Shown here: positions 1 through 11,433 of the stretch, in pieces
Numbering within the stretch: the first letter of the stretch is position 1
Layout of the letters: each line of letters starts with the position of its first letter
Source of the DNA: Alnus glutinosa
Taxonomy: Eukaryota > Streptophyta > Magnoliopsida > Fagales > Betulaceae
Direction: 5' to 3'
DNA length: 64,000 bases
Assembly (NCBI RefSeq): GCF_958979055.1
Contig: NC_084892.1
Span: 1,492,001 to 1,556,000 of the forward strand
The notes under the pieces: model-generated
Seen by the model: the letters and a program-made list of their open reading frames with translations, nothing else
What the model was told of the DNA's origin: nothing
Database searches by the model: none
Made by a program: the position numbers and the translations under genes

Positions 1-319
1 TGAAAAAATATTAAAGAAATGATCTAATGTGCTACAATAATAGCACCAAATTTATTTTGAGGATGGATGTGAAAAATGAGGAATATTAGCTAAATTTAGC
101 TAATATGAACATTTTAACTAGTTTTTTTGAGATGCTCTTACACTCTCTATTTTACTTATTCACTTTTGTTATTCAATTAAATTATTCTTTGTTTTTCAAA
201 CCACCTACATTCTAAAATCATTAGTCAATTTTTTTTTTATTATTATTTTATTTTATAATGTGTTTGGTGAGTTATAGTGCTCACCAAATTTAGTGAGTGT
301 TACGTGCTTATGTAACGTA

Positions 320-766
320 TGATGAAAATTTAACAAGAACAGTAGATATGATAGGATTTTCAAAGAATCCTAGACCTTCTATGAGCAATTAGAGGTATTC
401 TAAACTCACAAACACAAGGTTTGATAATTTACTTGATTAATTACTTGTATTCAATAACAAAGCAATATTTAAAAGAACGGAATACAATAGAAAATAGAGT
501 TCCACATGAAATAGAACTTCTATTTAACTCCTAACTCAACAACTTAACCTGCTATCAACAAGACTTCAAAAAGATAAAGATAAAAGAGATAAACATAACC
601 CTACCCAAATAACAACATAAAAAGATAAACATGAGACATCTACCCACACAACAATAGTAAACTAATAAAACAACTAATGAACTAAACAACTATTAAAGCA
701 ATAAAACACTACTGAACTGAATAACCTAATAGATAAAACAGACCTACTATCTAACAATAACTACAC
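320..766 (-). mobile_element. Possible solo LTR (copia-like), fossil
   Basis: The segment starts TGATGAAAAT and is bounded on both sides by ACGTA (315-319 and 767-771), which would fit a 5-bp target duplication. Read on the minus strand it contains TGTTAGATAG near its start, a copia-LTR-like opening. It lies between the diverged inverted arms of an older foldback element. The right terminus is not a clean CA, so the boundaries are uncertain. There is no coding capacity. It looks old. Confidence 0.28.
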
Positions 767-1273
767 ACGTAACAGTGAGCATTGTAAGAGCTCACCAATT
801 TGTAGTCTAATAACTAGTTGGATACAACTATATTTTCATTCAAATTTACATCTCGACAAGCCAAAATAAACTCTGGCTAGCCAATATCTTCCCTTCTAAA
901 TTTGGATTATTACAAAACCCAAACAAATTATACAAAGCTTTATTCTGATGAAATTAAATTCAGAATATTACAGTTCTTTGCGCTTGAGGTCCATATTCTT
1001 ACTTCCCTAGCCAACACTTCATACCTTACCTAATCTTGATGCTGATCAAGGGTTTGCTTGAGAACATAGGCTTACCAAAAATAAAAAAAATAAAAATAAA
1101 AATCCCTTTTCTTGACCACCTTTTTTTCTCATGTTCTAGTTGAATGCCAAAAACTGGCCGGGATTGGCTTCGAATTGGATTCGTTGGAATTGAAACACGT
1201 CTTATATCATATACAAGAGACACGTGTTTCAATTTTAATGTGTAGAATTAAAACTAGACTCAAATCAAATATT

Positions 1274-1302
1274 AAAATATATATATATATATATATATAT
1301 AG
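1274..1302. repeat. (TA)n microsatellite
   Basis: About fourteen TA dinucleotides in an AT-rich stretch, with no other feature attached. Confidence 0.85.
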
Positions 1303-2719
1303 TGCTCTAAAGCATAACCCAATCCTGGGAATCTCAACGAGGTCCAACAGTGCTCCATTTGGCACTCCCATGTGTGATGTGTCCCTATTCCAATTTTTTG
1401 GGCTCTCGTCTAAACCTCAATATTTTGACCAAAAACAAAATATGACCTAGAATGAATGTCAATTATAATGTTAGAATATAGGATTTTTTTATTATTATTA
1501 TTTATGTTGATTTTGTTATTAATTATGTCTGTAATCAAATCTTTAAGATTTATTACATTTCTTAGATCAATTCACCTACCATATTTTTCTTATAAAGAGA
1601 ATTAGGGACACTTTCCAACAGTGAACGTACGTTTCTAAGTCCGCTTTCGCTATTTCATATATTTTATATTTTATAATAGAGTAATGATATTTTTTATATT
1701 CATATCATACTGATCGGTTGATGTGATGTGTTTTAAATGTCTTTTCACATATGTGATAAATAAGTATAAAGAGTAACATTACATTTTATAATAAAATTAA
1801 TCAAATTAATCAAATTATCTTTAATTTTATCTAATTAGAGAAAAAAAAATATATAGGTGAAGGGAATAGAAGAGAGAAACAAAAGGGTTTGTTTCCGTGG
1901 AACAAGGAGACCCTTAAAAGTTAAAAGTCTTGCCCGAGAATTCCTATGAAAAAAATAGTTGTACAAAGCGTTTGGAAGCAGTCTTTAAGGGCACGGGTCC
2001 CACTTGATTACCCGCTTCTCGATCTCTCTCCTTGGCTTTTTTCTCTCACACATGTGAGTTATCTCCTCGTGCCATTGGAGTCACCAAAACCGGTTAGGTT
2101 CGTTTAGAGTTAGAGGATTGCAATATGTTTTACTCGGGTTAACGGTCTATCGGTTTGGCAATTAATGGGTTGATATTTTTATTTTTGAGATTATCTATGG
2201 ATTTGTGAACATGCATCTTTATCTTAAATCTTAGAACTCAATTCTCATTGGGACTCATAAAAAATGAAAATAAATGAATAATTATATAATAGAGCTAGAG
2301 ATATAATACATTTACAACTTCACATTGTAGTACTTATCGTGGTAGTTTATATTTTTATTAATTATATTTTTATGTTTTGCTTTTAATCGGGAGTTTTTTT
2401 TTTTTTTTTTTGGGTCCCAATTCAAGTCCTAGGCATTTAAATTTAATATTTTAATTGTTAAAATTAGGGATTTAAATGTGTGAGATAATTTCCCATTATA
2501 TTTGAATTGGGTCAACAACTAGTTATATCTCACAAAAACTCTTGCAACCCCCGCTAAAACGCAATCCTAATCCTAAGGTAACTCCAACAAACTTCCGCAG
2601 GCGCCTCTCACGCGCTACCTATCCGCGTGAAACTCGCAGCGCACTGAACGCGTCCTTTATAGCGAGCGGCTTAACCTCCTTCGCGTCCATGCAAAATCTG
2701 AAAATCCTCACACACCACT

Positions 2720-2720
<1 letters not shown>

Positions 2721-2746
<26 letters not shown>
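2721..2746 (+). repeat. (CT)13 tract in the PABP leader
   Basis: A pure CT run about 107 bp before the PABP start codon. CT/GA tracts are common in plant 5' leaders and core promoters, so this probably lies in the 5' UTR. That placement is inferred from spacing only. Confidence 0.7.
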
Positions 2747-2753
<7 letters not shown>

Positions 2754-2852
2754 CTATCTCTCGTTGATATCACTCTCTCTTCTCTCATACTAATCACTCG
2801 CATAACGGTAGCGTTTGGGTGGTGATCGGAGGTTAAAGAGCGAAGGGAAACA

Positions 2853-3196
2853 ATGGCGGTGACTCCGACGGTGACGGCGTCGCTGTACGTGGGGGACCTC
2901 CACCCGGACATGACGGACGGCCAGCTCGTGGACGCATTCTCACAGTTTGAAAGCCTCGCGTCAGTGCGCGTCTGCAGGGACATGTCCACGGGGAGGTCGC
3001 TCTGCTACGGTTACGTCAACTTCATCACTCTCGAAGACGGTAAATATTCACACGCACTGTGCTTGTTGTTTTTGCTTGGTTTAGGTTTTAATCTTTTTTG
3101 GTTTCTTTTTGTGGGGGTGTTTGGTTCCTGGGAATGTGCGGGAAAAGAAAGGGAATTTGAAGGCGTTAGAGAGGATAATTGAGAAACTCGTTTTTG

Positions 3197-3236
<40 letters not shown>

Positions 3237-6200
3237 CCATGCTATAATTCGATTCTGAAAGTCAGTGTTATTTTGTGTTACAAGAAACTGATTTGCAGGG
3301 AAATAAATATCCAAATGATATAAAAATCGGAACTGATCACACGCACACTGCTTGGTTGTTGCTATTTGGTTTACGTTTTTGATATTTTTTGCTTTCTTTT
3401 TGTGGGTGTGTTTGGTTCCTGGCAATGTGCGGGAAAAGAAAGGGAATTTGAAGGCCTTAATTAGAGAGGATAATTGAGAATCTCTTTTTGTTGTTGTAGT
3501 TGTTGTTGTGTTTTGTTCGATGCTATAATTCGATTCTGAAAGTTCGTATTATTTTGTGCAACAAGAAACTGATTTGCAGCGAAATAAATATCCAAATTAT
3601 ATAAATTCACATGCACAATGCTTGGTTGTTGCTGTTTGGTTTAGGTTTTTGTTCTTTTTTGTTTTCTTTTGGTGGGTGTGTTTAGTTCCTGGGACGGGAA
3701 AAGAAAGGGAATTTAGAAGGCCTTAATTAGAGAGGATATTTGTGAAACTCGTTTTCTTTTCTTGGTTGTGTTTGGTTCGATGCTATAATTCGATTCTGAA
3801 AGTTCGTATTATTTTGTGTTACAAGAAACTGCTTTGCAGGGAAATAAGTATCCAATTTATATGAAAATCAGAATTTACTTACAAAATGCTTTGTTTTTAA
3901 TGTTTGGTTTCGGTTTTTTTTTTTAAAAAAAAAAAATAGTTAATTATTTATTTATTTTTGCTTTCTTTTATGGGTGTGTTTGGTTCCTGGTAAATGAGCG
4001 GGAAAAGAAAAGGAATTTATGGTTCTGTTTGGTTCGATGGTATTATTTGATTTTGCAAGTTGGTATTATTTTGTGTTGCAGGAAACTGCTTTGCAGTGAA
4101 ATAAATATCAAGTTATTTATATATATATTTGCAATGATTATAAATATCAAGTTATTTAAACTGTTTGGATCCTGGGAATGTGCTGGGAAAGAAAGGGTAT
4201 TTGGGATGCTTTAATGAGTATAACTGGGAAGCCCGTTTATCCTTTGGTTGTGTTTGGTTGCTCCATGGTATTATCCGATTTTGAAAGTTTGTTTGAAAAA
4301 TGCTGGTCGTTATTTTGTGTTACAAGAAACTTATTTGCAATGAAATAAATATAGAAGGATTTTTTTTTCAATGATTTATATGAATGAGAAAAAATTCTCT
4401 ACTATGTTTGCCTGCATTGGAATTTAAGGAAAAGAACTGAAGACAAGTTTTCTTTTTATTAGATTTTACTTAATTGACTTTTTGACAATTATTAGGTTTC
4501 TGGAGGTGATAGTACAATTATAAAGATTCAGAACAATCTAGCATCTTTTACTATCTCGTTGGCTTCGGAGAACGTGGTAAAAGAAAAGTTGGATACAATT
4601 AACCATAAAATCCCATCTTTGAAAAGTATACAAATTCAAGATTTTGTAGTGTTGATTCATTTCATTGGTCTCTTGAATATATATCTTCTTCACTGAGCTT
4701 TTTGGTTGCCTTGCCAAAAGGTTTTAGATTAGAAACAAAATTTATGTTTGGGATATTATTGCAAGGTTGTTAAAAAGATTGTGATGGTTTGATGGTAAAG
4801 TGGGAGAAAGTCTCATTGTTATGTTATGTTTTCATTTGTTGTTATGTTATGTTTTCATTTGTTGTTATGTTATATACATGGTTTAAAAGTCTGATTAAAT
4901 TCCACTTTCTTTCTTTTTTTCGCCTCCTCTGATTTGAGTAGCAATTCGTGCTATTGAAGTAAAGAATCACACTACCCTGAATGGCAATTTGATAAGGGTC
5001 ATGTGGTCACGTCGCGATCCTGATGCAAGAAGAAGTGGTAAAGGGAATGTGTTTGTTAAGGTATTTGTATGTTTTTAACATAAAATGGCTGAGATAGACT
5101 ATTCATTCTTTTTTGTTTATTTGGATTCTTACCAAAAGGGATTTTGATTTTGTGGCAGAACTTGAATGAATCGATCGATAATATGGGGCTTCAAGATATG
5201 TTTCAGAAATTTGGAAACATTTTGTCTTGCAAAGTTGCTACGTCTGAGGATGGGAAGAGTAAAGGGTATGGCTTTGTTCAATTTGAGTCTGAGGAATCTG
5301 CAAATGATGCAATTGAGAAGCTAAATGGCTCCACTTTTGGAGAAAAGCAGATGTATGTGCAGCACTTTCTTGTTACTTACTATGTCGAAAGATGTGATTA
5401 GCCATATGTGCATAAATGTGCGTGTGCATGTGCATGTGTGTGCAAGCATATACATTATTATGCTTTTTTTTGTTTATTCTGCCCACTTCTTTGGTCTTAT
5501 GGATATTTACTATTTCATAATGATATTCATGGCTCAGATATGTTGGGAAGTTTGTCAAAAAGAGCGAAAGGATTTTACCCAGCCCAGATGCTAAATTTAC
5601 AAATTTGTATGTGAAAAATTTGGGTCCAGATGTCACTGAAGAGGTTCTGCAGGAAAAGTTCTCCAAGTTTGGAAAAATTGCTAGCTTGGTTATCCGAAAG
5701 GAAGACAATGGGATGTCAAGAGGTTTTGGCTTTGTAGACTTTGAAAACTCAGATGATGCAAGACAGGCAATGGAAGCGATGAATGGATCACAACTTGGTA
5801 GGTTGTTTGTTCCTTAATAACTTTTGGTTGCCAACAGGTGATGCTTGCCTGATTTTAAACACTCAGTCATTCTATTGTTTCTATTGGGTAGGCTCAAAAG
5901 TTCTATATGTAGCAAGAGCACAGAAGAAAGCAGAGCGTGAGCAAATTTTACGACATCAATTTGAGGAGAAACGTAAAGAGCAGATCATGAAGTTCAAGGT
6001 AGTTTTATACCCATTCCTCTCCCTAAATATGTCTGCTTTTTCTTGTCTATTCAGTTTATCTTTATATGTATTTGTTTATTTTTTAGGGTTCAAATGTCTA
6101 TGTGAAGAACATTGATGATAATGTCACTGAGGAGGAGCTGCGAGAACACTTCAGTCAGTGCGGAACAATTACTTCTGCAAAACTTATGAAAGATAACAAG

Positions 6201-9012
6201 GGAATATGTAAGGGGTTTGGATTTGTCTGCTTTTCCACCCCTGAGGAGGCCAATAAAGCTGTGATCACTTTTCATGGTTAGTTGATAACTTACTACGCTT
6301 ATATGTGGTTAGAAGAAGCTAAGGAACTTTAATGTGGTAACATCTGTCAGTTTCAGCATCTAAATGGGTTTTTTTGTATGATGACCCCTAAGAAACCAGC
6401 ACACAAATATTTGCTAATGTTCTTTCATCATCTTGGAAGTTAACTCCAGTGTTTTTATATCGTGTCTATGTACAAATGTGAAGTTGTATTTTCCAGCAAC
6501 AGTTTCATTTTCAGATGCTGGAGTGAACCTTTTGGTGGAGGAACTGAAAAATGTCTCTTATTTCTTAAATAAACAAAAAATTTGTTTAGAACTAATAAGC
6601 TGCTAATAATGGAACTAAAAATTGACCCATCAAATCAATGCTTAGTAAGAAATTCCTACACCAGAAGATTATGTTGCATTATTTAAGTAAATAATCTTTT
6701 TATATGATGATGATTCTTAATGATTTTTCTTGAAAAGAAATCAACTGGTTTTTTATATTTTTCCCCCTATATTAGGTGGGACCTATATATTTATGTTTTG
6801 TTTGATATATAAGCTATAGTACATGCATATTCATGTTTCAAAAGTGGTGCTTACGCAACTGTGGCTCTTCCATGTTATAATTGTCTACTCAAACTGGTTG
6901 AAGTGTTCTCTTATCATATACGCATAACTGAAAATCTCCGTTGACAATTATATATTAGAATTTGAAAAGCAATTGAAGTCAGGAGCGTTGCTTCTGAAGG
7001 ATGGCAATTCCAATTTGCTCGCTCATGGTGCCATGCAAGGTCCTATTATGTGTTAACGTTTCATTCTTCAGGTAGCTGATTATGTTATCCCTTGGTATCT
7101 CACAGGATACATGTTTCATGGGAAGCCACTGTATGTGACTATTGCTCAAAGGAAAGAGGATAGACAAGCACAATTGCAGCTTCAGTATGCACAACGCATG
7201 CCAGGACTGGTGGGGCATTCAGCTACTATTATCCCCAGTGGATATCCTCCTTACTACTACCCGACTCCACCTGGTGTTGTTTCACAAGTGCCTCCTCGGC
7301 CCTCCATGATGTATCAGCCTCTGGGATTGAGGCCAGGATGGGGGGCTAATGGATTTGCACCTCCAACCAGACCAGGGTTTCAACCATCTCCAGTTCCAGT
7401 TGTAAGTACTTCTGCTTAACAGCATTCAAAGCTTTCTCCCATTGTATATTTTGTGGCATTTTACCTAATGTCATATTTCAAATTGGAGACATCTTAGAGG
7501 ATAAAAAGGATGTGAGAAAAAAAGACAATCATTATGGATATGTAATTGTAATTATTTTCCATACATGCTGGGCTTGCTGTTCATTTAATTTTCTTTTGCA
7601 GATTCCTAATAACCAAAGGCAAAATAGGGGCAGGATGAACGGGCCTATGCTGCCACAGGGTGGTGCATACTCTTTTTCCTACATACCACAGTCAATGACT
7701 TCTTCAAAAGAGTCAGCCAATCAGCAGGTCTTTTTTTTCTTCACTTAGTTATTTCTCTCCAGTCCTATTCATATGCTGAAGATGTGTGCTTGCTGTATGT
7801 TCTATTTGATTACCATTCATTTTACCCTACCACATGCGACTCAACTTTTACTTTAGGTTTTATTGTCCAACTCCCATAGGCATCTCAATATTACAGAGAA
7901 ATTGACTTCTTGGAGCACACTTTCTCAACATTTTCTAGTGATGGTCTGTTCATGCATTATTGAAGTCACTAGTTTAGATTGACTGAGAAATGGGAGGCTT
8001 TGTGCAAGGCAATTTGAGGGTCTAATATACCGTAGAGGACTATTTAAAAGAGTGAGAGAATGAATTTATTATAAGGAGTATGGTACTAGGAAAGGAGTGG
8101 AAATGAGCGTTCTCCACTATTTCTACCATTCATCTTGGAGCCATATATTCACCAGTCATGGAACTTCCCAATTTCCTTTTTAGATTAGTATTTTTCTGTT
8201 CACTATGACTTGTGCCATATCTGTTCTGATCCTTTTAAGCATGCACTGCAGTGGACTGGGCAGGCTAAGTATGTGCCAAACAGCCGTCAACGTGAGATGA
8301 ACAAAGGATCTGGAGTCTCATCTGCTGCTTCTATTTCTGTTGGGTCCGGGCCACAGGGGTCAGAGATGCTAAGTAGCATGCTTGCTGCTTCTTCCCCTGA
8401 GCATCAGAAGCAGATACTCGGCGAGCGTCTGTACCCTCTTGTCCAAAAACAAAAGGTATTGCAAGTACATTATCGACACCTTTTAAGCACATTTGAAGAA
8501 ATTATTCTGCGTCATCCCCTCCTTTATAAATATGAGCATCAGCATTGATTTTAGTCTGCAGAAGGGGGGACACAGGTAGTGCTAATTTCCCCGGGTTAGC
8601 TTCAGTTTTCTTTCGAAAAACAAAGGGAACAAATCCTTAGAAATTTTAATTTCTAATTATTTTTTATCATTAGTACCATCATTTTCATTATCTCTTTTTG
8701 ATGTTGTTTTCAGATGAACCCTGTAGAGTGTAGAGAAATACTGTCAAATGGACTCAATTTCTCGACACTAATCAAAACTATGCACTTTATTTATTTATTT
8801 ATTTGTGTGTGCAGCCTGACCTTGCTGCAAAGATTACGGGGATGCTTTTGGAGATGGATAACTCGGAATTGTTGCTTTTGCTGGAGTCACCAGAGTCTCT
8901 GGTGGCCAAAGTGGAAGAAGCTGTGCACGTTCTCAAGTTCTCCAAGACCAAAGTATCTGGTCAAGACACCCTTCATTCCAGTTTCCTATCTGCTGAGGTT
9001 GCAGTCAATTGA
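2853..9012 (+). CDS. Polyadenylate-binding protein, class IV (PAB6/PAB7-like)
   Basis: Cytoplasmic protein that binds mRNA poly(A) tails and promotes translation and mRNA stability. Exons: 2853-3039, 4942-5060, 5159-5352, 5538-5797, 5892-5998, 6087-6276, 7106-7401, 7602-7727, 8252-8455, 8815-9012. They join in frame to 626 residues, a normal PABP length. Four RRMs lie at about 10-85, 98-175, 191-265 and 290-368, with RNP motifs such as LYVGDL and GYGFVQF. A Pro/Gly/Tyr-rich linker follows, then a C-terminal MLLE domain (about 545-612) with [10 protein letters not shown]. Its RRM4 stretch [14 protein letters not shown] and [10 protein letters not shown] resemble Arabidopsis PAB6/PAB7 (class IV) more than PAB2/4/8 or PAB3/5; this comparison is from memory. 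The start is the first ATG, right before RRM1, which gives the short N-terminus usual for this class. Intron 1 is 1.9 kb and holds a diverged tandem repeat. Confidence 0.93.
3050..4360. repeat. Five-copy diverged tandem repeat in PABP intron 1
   Basis: A block containing GTTTGGTTCCTGGGAATG, GGGAAAAGAAAGGGAATTT, an ATAATTCGATT stretch and ATTTTGTGTTACAAGAAAC recurs with cores near 3115, 3404, 3675, 3971 and 4160. Spacings are about 289, 271, 296 and 188 bp. The copies carry indels and simple-repeat expansions, for example a GT run at 3200-3230. I recognise no transposon termini. The array starts about 10 bp after the intron's 5' splice site. Confidence 0.8.
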
Positions 9013-9944
9013 TAAAGTTCATTCCTCTGGAAATGATACTTTTTGGGAAGGTTGTAGGAAATGGTGTGGCTCCAAGCTCTTGGAGAGCAAAATTTTGGAT
9101 GGTTAACAGCAGTAGAGCTTCTTTATCTCTGGCCTGCGAAATACTTAGTTTCTGGTTTACAGGACTTGTGCTTGTTTCTGTTTTTGAGGAATATTCATGT
9201 TTCGTTGCAGTAGAGGGGAACTCTTATATTGTAGTAGTAGCACTTATTAGTAATGGTAAGAATGAGGATTTTGGAACCAAATGCTTTTACTGTTTTGCCG
9301 AGTATAATTTTCTGAAATTGCCTTGAAGATCGTAGAATATCCCCAATGATCAAAAGATATAATGGAAATTGCATCATTTTCTTCAAGTTAATAATACTTA
9401 ATGACTAACATAATTTCATTTTTACTAAACAATGAATTTTGAGTTTTGATTCACACTTTTAATTGATTTTTTTTTTTTTTTTGTTCAATATGGTAGTATC
9501 AGGTTATTTTTTTGTTCAAAAGTAAAATTATATATATTTATGTTTTTAGAAATATTTTGTGTTTGAATTGTTTAGTAATAGTTTTGTTTTGAAAAGAAAA
9601 AACAATATACAAAAAGAGAATTTTAACAAAAAGATTGTTATAGCATCCACAATAGCTAATGCATATTTTTAATTAAAATAGCTAACAAAAAAACTATTTT
9701 ATTTATTTTAGCTAATGACTTTTAAAATGTACCTTTCATTCAATTATTTATTCTTTCTATATACCATTTAAATACTTTTTTTCTTTATTTTTTTTTAAGG
9801 ATCGTATTTTTTTTTAATGATAATTTCTTTAAAACGATCATCTTTCTAATTGTCACATTTTTTAAATAGTATTATGAAAAACTAGTTGTATGCTCTGTTC
9901 ATAAGACTATCAAAAGGTGTGCAACTGTTAAGTAAAACTCTTTG

Positions 9945-10866
9945 TATGCTCTATTCATATGAAACTCGTGTAAGAACACATGCATAATAACTCAACATAG
10001 TTTAATTCAAAATGTTAATTTGTTTAAACTACATTCCAATATTGGACCATGTCAACAAACTAAATATTTAGTCCACAACATACATCAAAAACTTGTAGAA
10101 ACATTTAGTCCATCTCAAATGGTAATAACTATTTAGTCCTAAGTTTCTCGATGATTTCCATTTGGCGTAAATGAAAATATTTTTGTCGCATTGGAGGCAT
10201 ATTGCTTGTATCCATACTTATAATTTCCACTTCTTCTCTCGTTTGGTCCATTTCAAGCCTTTCTTTCATGAGACGAATAATTTATTTTCCCCTTTTCTCT
10301 CTTAATAGGTCTATCTCAAGCCTTTTTTTCGTAAGACGAATAATCTCATTTCCCCTTTCCTCTTTTAATAGGTTCATCTCAAGCCTTTATTTCATAAGAC
10401 GAATAATCTGGTCGTTTTTTCCTTCTTTCATCACATGATTTCCTCTTCTTTTCATTCATATCTCTAACTACCTTCTCAAGATTCGAAGCCGTAAAGTCTT
10501 GTCTCCTTCGTTGTTTCTCTCTCTTTTTAAGACTTCTTGCCAATTGGTCTCTCCAAGTCTACAAACGCTGATGGAGGCATATCAGCTTCCCCTATTCGAC
10601 TATGGAGTAGAATAAGGGTTTTGTGCAAGTGATTTTCTTCCAAGAATCAGTTGCTAACGAGCCTGATATGAATCAAACTGTGAATCTTTGATATGCACAA
10701 ACCCTGCAGAAAGAAATCAAAATAATGTCTTCCCTGAAAAAGTGTAGGGATCTAAACAAAACAAGTAACTAATAAAGCTTTTGCAACATTTCTTCCAAAC
10801 GACCAGAAGTATGCTCTGATCATATGAAGCTCATATAAGAACACATGCATAATAACTCCACATAGA
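9945..10866. repeat. Pair of about 56-bp direct repeats flanking the SANT fragment
   Basis: The sequence around TATGCTCTATTCATATGAA followed by AAGAACACATGCATAATAAC occurs at 9945-10002 and again, slightly diverged, at 10810-10866. The decayed coding fragment lies between them. This could be a local duplication or the remains of a larger element's ends; I cannot tell which. Confidence 0.55.
10129..10600 (-). pseudogene. C-terminal fragment of a Myb/SANT-like, NAM-associated protein (PIF/Harbinger partner type)
   Basis: On the minus strand this stretch encodes LERPIGKKS, then a Lys/Arg-rich segment, then three tandem copies of about 22 residues built on EIIRLxKxRLEMxLLRE, then SMDTSNMPPMRQKYF and a stop at 10129-10131. 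The MDTSNMPPMQ-like tail and the charged coiled coil are typical of plant Myb/SANT-like proteins with a NAM-associated C-terminal domain, a family that includes PIF/Harbinger accessory proteins. The frame has internal stops (one just after LERPIGKKS and one or more in the repeats), and no DNA-binding N-terminus was found. It is therefore a fragment and not a gene. Confidence 0.55.
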
Positions 10867-11017
10867 AACCATTCTGACAACTTTAAGTGTCCATAGTACA
10901 CTCTTAAACTACAAATCGCTTCATATAGTATCAAAATAAATTAAGAGATCTCTGTAGTTGGCATAATTTACAAATTGCTTTCTGGAATCAAATTCCATTA
11001 AAAAACTTGACAGATTC

Positions 11018-11181
11018 TATTAGGAGTCACGCCAGCGCCAATAAGATGACAACACTCGTCACTCCTAATAAAAAATATAAATACATAAAACTTTTTTATT
11101 TTTTTAAAGTTTTATATATTTATATTTTTTATTAAGAATGGTACGAGTCATCATCTTATTAGAACTGACATACACTTAATA
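11018..11181. mobile_element. Inverted-repeat (MITE-like) element in the CACTIN promoter region
   Basis: Arms of about 57 bp (11039-11093 and 11105-11162) share AATAAGATGA, an ACTCGT stretch and AATAAAAAATATAAATA, and are separated by only about 11 bp. Diverged complementarity continues outward to about 11018 and 11181. I found no clear target duplication, so the family is unknown. It ends about 250 bp upstream of the CACTIN start codon. Confidence 0.55.
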
Positions 11182-11433
11182 AAATTTGACTTTAAAAAGT
11201 GATTCGTAAATTAAATCAACTAAAAAAAAAAAAATTTTGAATTTATTTTAACACTACTAGAAACGAATTAAGATAAACGACGCATACCGAATAGTTTTCC
11301 TTAAAAGTTACTTGGAACATTACTTCTCTTCAAGCCTCACCGGTCACCGACTCACCGCAGCGAACAATTTTTGGATTTAACACTAATTGCTTTTTAAGGA
11401 ACCAGACTCTGAAAACCTTGGGACGCAAAAACA

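Larger units (their letters stand above)
1..2720. other. AT-rich intergenic DNA upstream of the PABP gene
   Basis: I see no gene here. The stretch holds diverged inverted arms near 262-312 and 768-820, a possible solo LTR between them (320-766), a short TA microsatellite, and a small inverted repeat near 1190-1250 whose arms share GTTTCAA-type ends around AAGAGACACG. Short open frames are AT-rich and match no family I know. From about 2540 the base composition becomes GC-richer, as expected for the promoter and 5' leader of the next gene. Confidence 0.5.
9013..11433. other. Intergenic DNA between PABP and CACTIN
   Basis: The PABP 3' UTR probably covers the first few hundred bases. Then come AT-rich DNA with a MITE-like stretch of repeated TAGCTAA motifs (about 9641-9715), a decayed SANT/NAM-associated coding fragment (10129-10600), a 56-bp sequence present twice (9945-10002 and 10810-10866), and an inverted repeat (11018-11181) in front of CACTIN. 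I see no intact gene. Confidence 0.6.
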
